Assembly: GCF_004570575.1 (NCBI RefSeq)
Contig: NZ_SPPD01000021.1
Coordinates: forward strand, 1-35,874
Length of the DNA: 35,874 nucleotides
Origin: Streptococcus cuniculi
GTDB lineage: Bacteria > Bacillota > Bacilli > Lactobacillales > Streptococcaceae
Direction: 5' to 3'
Both the position numbers and the translations under genes were made by a program. Positions within the stretch are counted from its first letter, which is position 1. Each line of letters starts with the position of its first letter. The notes beneath the pieces were generated by a model. The model searched no databases. It was not told the DNA's origin and saw only the letters and a program-made list of their open reading frames with translations. Of the stretch, positions 17,995 through 27,182 are shown piece after piece.

Positions 17995-18644
17995 GAAAGA
18001 TCTCCTTTTAGGATAGAGTGTTAGAGGGGGTGGCATTGGTATGAAGTTGAGATAGGCGGATCAATTGCTGCCCGTCAGCGTCGAAATTGCTATCTGCAAG
18101 CCATTGTTCGAGAGCCTGCTTTTTGTCTGGCCATTCTTTATCTAGCAGAGAGAACCAGTCCGTATCTCTGTTTTTTCCTTTGTAGACGACAGCTTGACGA
18201 AAGGTTCCTTCGTAGGTAAATCCCAAGCGTTTAGCTGCCTGTCTGCTAGGCTGGTTGAGATGGTCGCATTTCCATTCGTAACGGCGATATTTCAGTGTTT
18301 CAAAGACATATTTCATCACGAGATATTGGGCTTCGGTTGCTTGGCGTGTTTGTTGCAACTCGTCAGAGTAAATGACCCAGCCCATCTCTATCACTCGGTT
18401 TTTGGTGTCGATGCGCATGAGTGCGAAAGTCCCAACAGCTCGATTAGATGCTTTGTCGATAATGGTCAGGTAGTAGGGATCGGTAGAGGCCATCATGTCT
18501 GCCAGGTACTGGTGAAAATCGCTCCGCTCGGTAAAAGGGGTGATGGATAAATAGGTCCAATGTTGAGCAGGGCTTGCAGGGCCATGAAGCTGGGATAAAA
18601 GTCTCATGTGTCCTTAAATTTTATAGCTTTAACAGTTTGACGTA

Positions 18645-18674
18645 TATCAATAGTCAGGGGAGTGACTATTGATA
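18645..18674. repeat. 12-bp perfect inverted repeat
   Basis: TATCAATAGTCA (18645-18656) and TGACTATTGATA (18663-18674) are separated by 6 nt. There is no T tract. It lies between the two parts of the broken GNAT gene and may be the end of an inserted or rearranged segment. Confidence 0.6.
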
Positions 18675-18699
18675 CCTGAGCCTAGAAATTAGAAAGCGA

Positions 18700-18745
18700 G
18701 GACAACGAAATCGAACTCTTGCGAGTTACCGATTTCTGTCCCACT
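18700..18745 (-). repeat. Dyad repeat (GTGGGACAGAAATCG family), copy 1
   Basis: Read on the minus strand it begins AGTGGGACAGAAATCGGTAA and is nearly identical to the plus-strand element at 35461-35510. It is internally self-complementary (GAAATCG...CGATTTC around ACTC...GAGT). This copy interrupts the GNAT reading frame after its 20th codon. Confidence 0.75.
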
Positions 18746-18885
18746 CCCTCGTAAAAGCCTTCTAAGGCATCTCCGATTGCTTGTCCAAAATGATTGTAGC
18801 GCATACATTTTCTCCTCTCTCTGTCTCTTTGTTCTATATCTATAACACATAAAAGTACAAAAAAATTAAAGGTATTCCTTGAATT

Positions 18886-20073
<1,188 letters not shown>

Positions 20074-20157
20074 CTATCCTTTTCCAAAATTGTGATGCCT
20101 TGTTCTATTTATTGTATCATAAAAGGGCTTGAAGCCTGCTTTAAATGGTAGGAAAAT

Positions 20158-20186
20158 TTGACAGGACTAGGTGGTTGTGGTAATAT
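20158..20186 (+). promoter_or_regulatory. Promoter of the HTH/coiled-coil gene
   Basis: TTGACA (20158-20163) and TAATAT (20181-20186) are 17 nt apart, with TGG before the -10. The start is about 35 nt before the gene. Confidence 0.6.
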
Positions 20187-20228
20187 TTTAATGATACAAA
20201 CAAGAAAAATCAAGCAATTGAGGATATT

Positions 20229-20720
20229 ATGGGAATTGAAAAGACAGTCAGCGAATTAGCAGAGATTTTGGGAGTTAGTCGCCAGGCGATGAACAACCGT
20301 GTCAAGTCTCTTCCAGAAGAGTTCGTTGAAAAAAATGAAAAGGGTGTAACGGTTGTCAATCGGGCAGGCCTTGTCAAGTTAGAAGAAATTTATAAGACTA
20401 CCATTTTTGAAGATGAGCCGATCAGCGAAGAAGTCAAGCAACGTGAGCTGATGGAAATCTTGGTGGATGAAAAAAATGATGAGATCAGCCGTCTGTATAA
20501 ACAGCTAGAAGTTAAAGACAAGCAGATTGCTGAAAAAGACGAGCAGTTGCGCGTAAAAGATGTTCAGATTTCTGAAAAGGATAAGCAGCTGGATCAGCAG
20601 CAGCAACTGACCTTGAAAGCGATGGCAGATAAGGATGTATTGAAGCTAGAACTGGAAGAAGTCAAGGCGCATGCGCAGGAAAAATCAAAAGGCTTCTTTG
20701 CACGATTATTGGGACGATAG
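20229..20720 (+). CDS. HTH and coiled-coil protein (DUF536-like)
   Basis: The 163-residue protein starts with a helix-turn-helix-like segment (TVSELAEILGVSRQAMNNRVKSLP, about residues 6-29). It continues into a long charged coiled coil at about residues 75-150, with a near-repeated unit (VKDKQIAEKDEQ, VKDVQISEKDKQ). It ends in a basic amphipathic tail, GFFARLLGR, that could touch the membrane. Proteins of this kind (DUF536) occur on Gram-positive chromosomes and plasmids; their function is not settled. It is monocistronic with its own promoter and terminator. A DNA-binding structural or regulatory role is inference. Confidence 0.75.
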   Translation: MGIEKTVSELAEILGVSRQAMNNRVKSLPEEFVEKNEKGVTVVNRAGLVKLEEIYKTTIFEDEPISEEVKQRELMEILVDEKNDEISRLYKQLEVKDKQIAEKDEQLRVKDVQISEKDKQLDQQQQLTLKAMADKDVLKLELEEVKAHAQEKSKGFFARLLGR

Positions 20721-20721
20721 G

Positions 20722-20757
20722 AAGTTTGGGACGACACTTGTCTCAGACTTTTTCTTT
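20722..20757 (+). terminator. Terminator after the coiled-coil gene
   Basis: AAGTTTGGGAC (20722-20732) and GTCTCAGACTT (20740-20750) form an 11-bp stem with two G-U pairs. It is followed by TTTCTTTT. Confidence 0.75.
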
Positions 20758-20769
20758 TGTCAGAAGAAC

Positions 20770-20810
20770 AGCCCAATGACGAGCGCCTTGGAGGCGTTTT
20801 AAATTGGGCT
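20770..20810 (+). repeat. Nested hairpin upstream of the PTS operon
   Basis: An outer pair, AGCCCAAT (20770-20777) and ATTGGGCT (20803-20810), encloses an inner pair, GCGCC (20783-20787) and GGCGT (20793-20797). It lies just upstream of the predicted promoter of the PRD activator gene. Its function is unknown. Confidence 0.5.
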
Positions 20811-20832
20811 CAAAGAAGCTAGAATTTTAAAA

Positions 20833-20848
20833 TGAAACGGGTTACAAT
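20833..20848 (+). promoter_or_regulatory. Cre-like site over the -10 of the PTS operon
   Basis: TGAAACGGGTTACA (20833-20846) matches the CcpA consensus TGNAANCGNWNNCA except at the central C. It overlaps a TACAAT -10 box (20843-20848). No good -35 was found. Carbon catabolite repression would make sense for a sugar PTS operon. Confidence 0.45.
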
Positions 20849-20866
20849 AAAACCAAGGAGGATGAT

Positions 20867-22909
20867 ATGATTGATAACCGGACCATTGCAATCTTGATGG
20901 AATTGTTTGCCAATCAACAGATGAGCCTGTATGAATTGAGTATTCAGACTGGGATTGAGAAGGAACAGTTGTTGACCAGTTTGCATCAAGTCAATCAAGT
21001 CTTAGAAGCGCAGGCTTTTGCGGTGATTGAGGAGCAAGACGGGAACTATCGTGTTCCCGAAGCGCTGCTTAAGGAAAGTTATCAGATTTTTGAACTATTT
21101 CGCAACAATCAAATCTACCTGTCACAGGATGAGCGACTTGTCCTGATCTATCTCTATACCTTTATTCGGAAAGATTTTATTTCCAATGTGCATTATCAGG
21201 AACTCTTGAGCGTCAGTCGAAATACAACGCTTTCGGACATTAAGCAGGTAAAAGAACTTTGCCAGCAGTTTGGGGTGTCTTTCGACTATACGCGGGCGCG
21301 TGGCTATCATCTAAATGGTCGGGAAGAAGACAAGCACCGTCTAGCTCTCTATGCGATCAGTGATTGTTTGCAGAGCTCAATCGGGCTTTGGGCTCTCGAT
21401 TATGTATTGAGGTCTTGGCAGGAAATCAATGTGATTGGTCTGTTGAAAAAGACTGGTCAGCAGGCGTGTCAATTTTATCAGGTATCAGCCTTGGAAGATC
21501 GATTAGACGAGTATCTCTACTTTTTGCAATTTCTAGCCATCCGTAGAGAACGAGCTCAGATCGAGATGGAGCGAGAGACGGAAACGACCTTTGCCTTTAT
21601 TCAAGAATTTGTCGAGCAGCTCTGGGGTGTTTTGGCACTAAAAAAAGGCTTGACCCAAGCCTTATCGCCGAGCTGGAAAGCCTATCTAGCGCAACTCTTA
21701 CAAGGGTGTTTGGAGGGCAATCTTGGGCAAAAAGACAGTCTTTTTTATCGGTTGACGGTAGAGATTGTCGAGGAGATGGAGCGGTTGTCGTTGATCGAAT
21801 TTGACAATCGACTAGAGATGATTGAGGGCTTACAGCGCCATTTGATTCCAGCCTATTATCGCTTGACCTCCCACTTGGTCAATGTCAATTCCTATACGGA
21901 TGTGATTAAGGAAGAGCATAAGGACTTGTTCCAATTGGTACAAAAAGCCTTGGCACCTTTAGAAGCCCATCTCGGATTTGCTGTTCCAGATAGCGAAGTG
22001 TCCTACTTTGTGATTCATTTTGGAGGCTACATTGAGGCGAAAAAAGAGCGTTCCTTTCGCTACAAAGCCCTAGTGGTCTGCCCCAATGGCGTCAGCTCAT
22101 CTCTAATTGTCAAAGAAAGTCTCCGCCAGCTTTTTCCAACGATTTCCTTTGCGGATACGCATTCGCTGAAAGAGTTTGAAGAACGCCAGAGCGAAGAGTA
22201 TGACATGGTATTTGCAACGATTAAGTTAGAAACGAGCCTCCCTTTCTTCTTGATCCCTCAGTTGATGACGGGTAGTCAAAAGAGGGACTTGTTTCAACTG
22301 GTCAGTGAGCAATTCCCCAATGCAGGCTATTTTCCAATTGAAATTGAGCAATTATTGTCAGTGATTGGCAAGTATGCGACGATTCATCGGGAACAGTCCT
22401 TGAAATATGAGTTGGTGCAATTTATGAACCAACAATCTTATGAACGAAGGAGACGAAGTCCTATGTTAGACGAACTTATTACAACAGAGACCTTCCAACG
22501 CTCCAGTGAGAAGCTGGATTGGAAAGAAGCGATTGCACTCGCGGCTCAACCGCTAGTGGCAAACGGTTCAGTAGAAGAGAGTTATATCGAGGCGATGATC
22601 AACAAAGTGACAGCCTTTGGTCCCTTTATTGATTTGGGAAAAGGTGTTGCTATTCCTCATGCACGTCCAGAAGACGGGGTCAATCAGATTGGGATGTCCA
22701 TGCTAGCCTTGGAGCACCCTGTTTATCTACTGGATGACCCGGCTCATGAAATTCGTCTGCTTATCTGCATTGCTGCAATTGATAACCAGACTCATCTAAA
22801 GGCACTTTCAGGCTTAACAGCCATTTTACGAAAGGAAGAAAATATTCAACAACTCATCAAGGCCAAAGCTTTTGATGATATTGCAGACTTAATAAAGGAG
22901 GTTAACTAA
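20867..22909 (+). CDS. BglG-type PRD transcriptional activator with EIIB and EIIA domains
   Basis: A 680-residue activator controlled by PTS phosphorylation. N-terminal helix-turn-helix domains (about 1-150) are followed by two PRD domains (roughly 180-390, with histidine-containing helices). A GatB-like EIIB domain has its cysteine at C405 in ALVVCPNGVSSS. A C-terminal EIIA domain of the fructose/mannitol type has the active histidine H598 in AIPHARPEDG. It starts after an AAGGAGG box and ends 1 nt before the EIIB gene. It probably activates this operon in response to its sugar. The operon has no separate EIIA gene, so the C-terminal EIIA may also donate phosphate to the transporter. Confidence 0.88.
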   Translation: MIDNRTIAILMELFANQQMSLYELSIQTGIEKEQLLTSLHQVNQVLEAQAFAVIEEQDGNYRVPEALLKESYQIFELFRNNQIYLSQDERLVLIYLYTFIRKDFISNVHYQELLSVSRNTTLSDIKQVKELCQQFGVSFDYTRARGYHLNGREEDKHRLALYAISDCLQSSIGLWALDYVLRSWQEINVIGLLKKTGQQACQFYQVSALEDRLDEYLYFLQFLAIRRERAQIEMERETETTFAFIQEFVEQLWGVLALKKGLTQALSPSWKAYLAQLLQGCLEGNLGQKDSLFYRLTVEIVEEMERLSLIEFDNRLEMIEGLQRHLIPAYYRLTSHLVNVNSYTDVIKEEHKDLFQLVQKALAPLEAHLGFAVPDSEVSYFVIHFGGYIEAKKERSFRYKALVVCPNGVSSSLIVKESLRQLFPTISFADTHSLKEFEERQSEEYDMVFATIKLETSLPFFLIPQLMTGSQKRDLFQLVSEQFPNAGYFPIEIEQLLSVIGKYATIHREQSLKYELVQFMNQQSYERRRRSPMLDELITTETFQRSSEKLDWKEAIALAAQPLVANGSVEESYIEAMINKVTAFGPFIDLGKGVAIPHARPEDGVNQIGMSMLALEHPVYLLDDPAHEIRLLICIAAIDNQTHLKALSGLTAILRKEENIQQLIKAKAFDDIADLIKEVN

Positions 22910-22910
22910 T

Positions 22911-23195
22911 ATGTTACGAATCGGTACTGCATGTGGTTCAGGATTGGGGTCAAGTTTCATGGTGCAAATGAATATTGAGTCAATCTTGAGAGACTTAGGC
23001 GTTTCAGATGTAAACGTTGAGCACTATGACTTGGGTGGTGCAAATCCAAGTGAAGCAGATGTCTGGATTGTCGGTCGTGACTTGGCAGATTCTGCGACTC
23101 ATTTGGGAGATGTCCGTGTCTTAAATAGTATTATTGATATGGACGAACTAAAAGAATTGGTTACAACAATCTGTCAGGAAAAAGGCTTAGTATGA
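22911..23195 (+). CDS. PTS EIIB component, ascorbate (UlaB/SgaB) family
   Basis: A 94-residue cytoplasmic phosphocarrier that passes phosphate to the incoming sugar. The phosphorylated cysteine is C8 in RIGTACGSGLGSSF, the UlaB/SgaB-type motif. A GGAGG box precedes the ATG. It follows the activator by 1 nt but is separated from the EIIC gene by 255 nt that contain a hairpin and a RUP-like repeat. Confidence 0.9.
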   Translation: MLRIGTACGSGLGSSFMVQMNIESILRDLGVSDVNVEHYDLGGANPSEADVWIVGRDLADSATHLGDVRVLNSIIDMDELKELVTTICQEKGLV

Positions 23196-23450
23196 TAAGA
23201 GCGGAGCGGAAATCGTGATTTCTTAGCTCCACAAATCAGATAAGAATGTTACTCTATGGCAAGGTTGGCATGCAATACTCTTCAAAAATCATCTTATCCC
23301 TTGTCAGCATGACTTGGTGAACTTCAGTTCTATCTGGGCTACTTTTGATTTTTTATGGAGTATAAGCGTCAATCAGCTACCTAGAGTAATATTATCTAGG
23401 GTTCCTAGACCCAAGGAGTATGACGAGCTTCGATTAGGAGGAGAAGAGGT
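23196..23450. other. 255-nt gap between EIIB and EIIC genes
   Basis: It holds a hairpin (GGAGC...GCTCC with inner GAAATC/GATTTC, 23203-23230), a RUP-like repeat (23274-23363) and an inverted repeat, CCTAGA-N9-TCTAGG (23380-23400). No T-rich terminator and no clear promoter are visible, so the operon may still be read through. Confidence 0.6.
23274..23363 (-). repeat. RUP-like repeat, copy 2
   Basis: The element begins AATACTCTTCAAAAA and ends ATGGAGTAT, forming imperfect inverted ends. An internal TTCAGTTCTATCTG is shared with copy 3 (27257-27357) and, in reverse, with copy 1. It separates the EIIB and EIIC genes. Confidence 0.65.
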
Positions 23451-24797
23451 ATGTTTTTAGATTTTTTAATTGATATCGCAAAGACACCTGCCATTTTGGT
23501 AGCGCTGATTGCGATTTTGGGCTTGGTTTTACAGAAGAAGCCACTTTCGGATATTATGAAAGGCGGTATTAAGACCTTTGTTGGATTTTTAGTTGTTTCA
23601 GGTGGGGCAGGAATTGTTCAAAATTCCCTGCAACCGTTTGGCCAGATGTTTGAGCATGCCTTCCATTTGACGGGAGTTGTGCCAAATAATGAAGCAGTCG
23701 TGGCGGTTGCCTTGACAGAATATGGTACGGCAACTTCTCTGATCATGTTGCTCGGTATGGTCTTCAATATTTTAATCGCTCGTGTGACTCGTTTTAAGTA
23801 CATCTTCTTGACAGGACACCATACCCTTTATATGGCGTGTATGATTGCAGTCATTATGTCCGTGGCAGGTTTTACCTCTATCGGTCTGATTGTCATGGGA
23901 GGTCTGGCTCTTGCCTTGATTATGACCTTGTCACCAGCTTTCGTCCAAAAATACATGGTACAATTGACGGGCAATGATAAAGTGGCACTGGGTCACTTTG
24001 GCTCACTTGGTTATTGGCTCAGCGGTTTCGTCGGTCGTCTTGTTGGGGATACATCAACCTCAACAGAAGATATTAACTTCCCTAAGGGTTTAGCTTTCCT
24101 ACGTGATAGTACTGTAAGTATCGCTATTTCCATGTCGATCATCTACATGATTGTTGCCTTCTTTGCAGGCGGTGACTACATTAAGGAAAACTTGAGCGGG
24201 GGGACAAACGGTCTGGTCTATGCCCTTACTCTGGGTGGTACCTTTGCAGCGGGTGTCTTTGTCATCCTATCTGGTGTACGCTTGATCTTGGCAGAGATCG
24301 TTCCTGCCTTCAAAGGGATTTCAGAAAAATTGGTACCCAACTCAAAACCAGCCTTGGACTGTCCGATCGTCTATCCATACGCTCCGAATGCTGTCTTGAT
24401 TGGCTTTATCTCTAGCTTTATTGGTGGTATTGTGAGCATGTTCATCTTGATTGCAACAGGTGGTGTGGTCATCTTGCCGGGTGTTGTTCCTCATTTCTTC
24501 TGCGGTGCGACAGCAGGGGTTATCGGAAATGCTTCAGGTGGTGTTCGCGGTGCAGTTATCGGCTCATTCCTCCAAGGGGTGTTAATCAGCTTCCTTCCAG
24601 TTTTCCTGCTCCCTGTTATGGGAAATCTTGGATTTGCGGGGTCAACATTTTCTGATGCGGACTTTGGTTTGTCAGGTATTTTCCTCGGTCTTTTAGCAGA
24701 TAAGGGTGGGGTAATGGCAGTTTCAGTTGGAATTGTTGCCATTTTAGCCCTGATGATTGGTTTATCAGTTATCAAGAAAGATCAGAAAGAAGGATAA
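23451..24797 (+). CDS. PTS EIIC permease, ascorbate (UlaA/SgaT) family
   Basis: A 448-residue membrane permease of the SgaT/UlaA family with about eleven hydrophobic helices. The family segment GGAGIVQNSLQPFGQMFEHA (about residues 51-70), the motif LTEYGTATSLIM and the C-terminal GLLADKGG are recognisable. It follows a TAGGAGG box. It transports and phosphorylates a sugar or sugar acid together with the EIIB. The neighbouring split transketolase suggests the phosphorylated product enters the pentose phosphate pathway. The substrate itself cannot be read from the sequence. Confidence 0.88.
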   Translation: MFLDFLIDIAKTPAILVALIAILGLVLQKKPLSDIMKGGIKTFVGFLVVSGGAGIVQNSLQPFGQMFEHAFHLTGVVPNNEAVVAVALTEYGTATSLIMLLGMVFNILIARVTRFKYIFLTGHHTLYMACMIAVIMSVAGFTSIGLIVMGGLALALIMTLSPAFVQKYMVQLTGNDKVALGHFGSLGYWLSGFVGRLVGDTSTSTEDINFPKGLAFLRDSTVSIAISMSIIYMIVAFFAGGDYIKENLSGGTNGLVYALTLGGTFAAGVFVILSGVRLILAEIVPAFKGISEKLVPNSKPALDCPIVYPYAPNAVLIGFISSFIGGIVSMFILIATGGVVILPGVVPHFFCGATAGVIGNASGGVRGAVIGSFLQGVLISFLPVFLLPVMGNLGFAGSTFSDADFGLSGIFLGLLADKGGVMAVSVGIVAILALMIGLSVIKKDQKEG

Positions 24798-24800
24798 GCT

Positions 24801-25649
24801 ATGATCAAACGGCTAGAAGAATTGACGCGTTTTGCAACAGAAATTCGCTATCATACCCTTACAACTTTAAATCAACTCGGTTTTGGGCATTATGGTGGTA
24901 GCTTGTCGATTGTGGAAGTGCTAGCCGCTCTATATGGTGAGGTTCTGGACGTCAACGTCCAGAATTTCGCTTCTAAAGAGCGCGATCATTTTGTCCTTTC
25001 AAAAGGACATGCAGGGCCAGCCTTGTATAGCGCCTTGCACCTAAAAGGTTTCTTTGACAAGGACTTTCTCCACTCCCTCAATCGCAACGGCACTCGGCTA
25101 CCGTCTCATCCTGATCGGAATTTGACACCCGGGGTTGATATGACGACGGGATCGCTCGGACAAGGAATGAGCGTGGCAACAGGGATTGCCTATGGTAAAA
25201 AAATTACGGCTTCGCCTTATTATACCTATACCTTGGTCGGAGACGGGGAATTGAATGAGGGCCAGTGTTGGGAAGCCGCTCAATTTGCGGCTCACCAGCA
25301 ATTGTCCCACTTGATCCTCTTTGTTGATGATAATAAGAAACAATTGGATGGGCGGACGGATGACATTTGTCAAACCTTTGATTTTGTAGAGAAATTTGCC
25401 TCCTTTGGTTGGGAAGCTGTTCGTGTGGACGGATCTAACATTGAAGCGATTTTGGAAGCCCTTGAAGCGATGAAAGAAAGTGCTTCACCTCGTCCTAAAT
25501 GTATTGTTCTAGATACGGTGAAAGGGCAGGGGGTGGATCTTCTTGAGGAAATGGAAAGCAATCACCATTTGCGCTTATCGGGTCAATTGGCAGACGATTT
25601 GGAAGCAGTTGCTCAATCATTCGCCAAAGAATTGGAGGTCACAAGATGA
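24801..25649 (+). CDS. Transketolase, N-terminal subunit
   Basis: The N-terminal half of a transketolase encoded as a separate 282-residue subunit. The thiamine diphosphate motif GDGELNEGQCWEAAQFA begins near residue 147, followed by the metal-ligand segment VDDNKKQLDG. The catalytic-loop histidines lie in SKGHAGPALY and RLPSHPD. It starts 3 nt after the EIIC stop and overlaps the C-terminal subunit gene by 4 nt (ATGA), so the two halves are made in step. It acts in pentose-phosphate carbon transfer and must pair with the next protein. Confidence 0.92.
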   Translation: MIKRLEELTRFATEIRYHTLTTLNQLGFGHYGGSLSIVEVLAALYGEVLDVNVQNFASKERDHFVLSKGHAGPALYSALHLKGFFDKDFLHSLNRNGTRLPSHPDRNLTPGVDMTTGSLGQGMSVATGIAYGKKITASPYYTYTLVGDGELNEGQCWEAAQFAAHQQLSHLILFVDDNKKQLDGRTDDICQTFDFVEKFASFGWEAVRVDGSNIEAILEALEAMKESASPRPKCIVLDTVKGQGVDLLEEMESNHHLRLSGQLADDLEAVAQSFAKELEVTR

Positions 25650-26569
25650 GACAAACAAAAGAAATGCGCTTGGTATACAGCGACTTCCTCGCTGAAATGG
25701 GTAAGAGCAATCCGGCGCTGGCTGCTCTGGAAGCCGACCTATCAAGCTCTATGTCGACCAATAAGTTAGCCACAATCCTTGGTGAACGCTATGTCAATGT
25801 AGGAATCATGGAGCAAGAAATGATTGGTGTGGCAGCTGGTCTAGCTATCTTAGGCTACAAACCCTATCTTCACACGTTTGGACCGTTTGCCAGTCGGCGC
25901 GTCTTTGACCAGATCTTTCTCTCATTGGGCTACGCCCAGTTGAATGCGACAGTAATCGGTTCAGATGCTGGGGTATCTGCTGAAATGAACGGTGGAACCC
26001 ATATGCCGTTTGAAGACCTGGCATTGATGCGCTTGATTCCTAAAGCGCATGTCTATGAAGTGAGCGACGACATCCAGTTCCGGGCAGTCCTTGATGAGAC
26101 CTTGAAGGAAGATGGACTGAACTACATTCGCACCATTCGCAAAGCTCCGACTGCCATTTATCAAGGCGATGAAGACTTTAGTAAGAGGTATTGTGTCCTG
26201 CGAAAGGGAGCGGATGCGACGATCGTTGCGAGTGGTATCATGGTTGAACAGGCCTTGAAAGCAGCAGATAGTCTAAAAGAAGCGGGAATAGCTGTTCAAG
26301 TGATAGATCTTTTTAGAATCAAACCACTTCACCAAGACCTGCTCGGTCTGCTGGCAGGAAAACCAGTCATTACCGCAGAAAATCACAACCGTATAGGTGG
26401 TCTCGGTAGCGCTATCTGTGAACTGGTCAGCACCAGTCCAGCAACTCCCGTTTATCGTATCGGTGTGGACGAAGCCTTTGGTCAAGTGGGGCAACAAGCC
26501 TACCTCATGGAAGTCTATGGTCTTACCGCGGAAAAGATTGAGGAGCAGGTGAAAGCAGCAGTGGGTTAG
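25646..26569 (+). CDS. Transketolase, C-terminal subunit
   Basis: The partner of the N-terminal subunit, 307 residues. It contains the pyrimidine-binding domain with the conserved glutamate in GIMEQEMIGVAAGLA (near residue 55) and the C-terminal transketolase domain (VIDLFRIKPL, VITAENHNRIGGLGSA). A GGAGG box precedes the ATG, which overlaps the previous stop. With the PTS genes it forms a small sugar-use operon ending at the terminator 26578-26606. The same order of PRD activator, EIIB, EIIC and split transketolase occurs in other streptococci. Confidence 0.92.
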   Translation: MRQTKEMRLVYSDFLAEMGKSNPALAALEADLSSSMSTNKLATILGERYVNVGIMEQEMIGVAAGLAILGYKPYLHTFGPFASRRVFDQIFLSLGYAQLNATVIGSDAGVSAEMNGGTHMPFEDLALMRLIPKAHVYEVSDDIQFRAVLDETLKEDGLNYIRTIRKAPTAIYQGDEDFSKRYCVLRKGADATIVASGIMVEQALKAADSLKEAGIAVQVIDLFRIKPLHQDLLGLLAGKPVITAENHNRIGGLGSAICELVSTSPATPVYRIGVDEAFGQVGQQAYLMEVYGLTAEKIEEQVKAAVG

Positions 26570-26577
26570 AAAAAATG

Positions 26578-26606
26578 AAACCAACCTCAAATACGAGGTT
26601 GGTTTT
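26578..26606 (+). terminator. PTS-transketolase operon terminator
   Basis: AACCAACCTC (26579-26588) and GAGGTTGGTT (26595-26604) form a 10-bp stem around a 6-nt loop, followed by T residues. Confidence 0.85.
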
Positions 26607-26625
26607 GTGCTATAGGAAGGTTGAT

Positions 26626-27126
26626 TTAATGGTTGTTACCTTGTACGTCCCACTCACTTCTTAGAATACCGTACTTAATGGAATCATAATAGAAACCTTG
26701 CCACTAGCGGACTTTGCGGATTTGGGCTTCTTTGGTCATGCCGAGTTTTTCAGCAACTTTCATCATGCGCTGATTGCCACTCCAAGTGGTGAGACCGATA
26801 TGATCCAGTTCTGATATCGTCGTAAAGATATACTCTGTCCAAAGAGTGAAGGCCTGAGTGCCGTAACTGCCACCCCAGTAAGCAGCATCATAGATAATTA
26901 TGCCCATTTCTAACCATCTGGGTTTTTCTCTGATAAAAATCCTCTGCACTCTCGGTAACCGTAGAAAATGATAGTCGTCGCATTCTTTCAAGGCTTCAAA
27001 GTTTTCATAGGCTTGGTAAGATGCAGAATAGTTTTTCCGTTTGGGTGAAACTTCTTTATAGCTGATTTCCCAAATCTGCTGGTTCTCAGCTTCTGTAAAG
27101 GCTTTTAAGTGGAATGTGTCAGGCAT
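26626..27126 (-). pseudogene. GNAT acetyltransferase with premature amber stop
   Basis: The reading frame from ATG 27126 encodes a GNAT-like protein that ends IRKVR at a TAG (26704-26706). Continuing in the same frame gives WQGFYYDSIKYGILRSEW and 25 sense codons before TAA at 26626-26628. That is the normal family C-terminus (KVRYWQG-x-YYDS-x-KYG-x-L). The TAG is therefore a nonsense mutation at a usual Tyr position. About 13 residues between IFI and REKPRWLEMG also appear deleted relative to the family as I know it. The gene is probably inactive. It has a GGAGG box before the start and converges on the transketolase operon. Confidence 0.75.
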
Positions 27127-27182
27127 CGTATACCTCCTTATTGGGTGCTATTGTAGCATATTTGGGGAAATTTTGACGTCAG

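Larger units (their letters stand above)
18008..18804 (-). pseudogene. Disrupted RimJ/RimL-type GNAT acetyltransferase
   Basis: Two pieces belong to one acetyltransferase gene. The 5' piece (18682-18804) begins MRYNHFGQAIGDALEGFYEG, the typical start of this family (N-x-x-GQPIG-x-L), after an AGGAG box at 7-nt spacing. After codon 20 it runs into a dyad repeat (18700-18745) and soon stops. The 3' piece (18008-18607, 199 codons from ATG) resumes at the family segment HWTYLSITPF and contains the acetyl-CoA motifs, for example ATEAQYLVMKYVF and AAKRLGF. It has an in-frame TAA just upstream. About 30 family residues are missing between the pieces. The 3' piece has only an AAGGA box at poor spacing. 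I judge the gene broken, although a truncated protein cannot be excluded. Confidence 0.7.
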
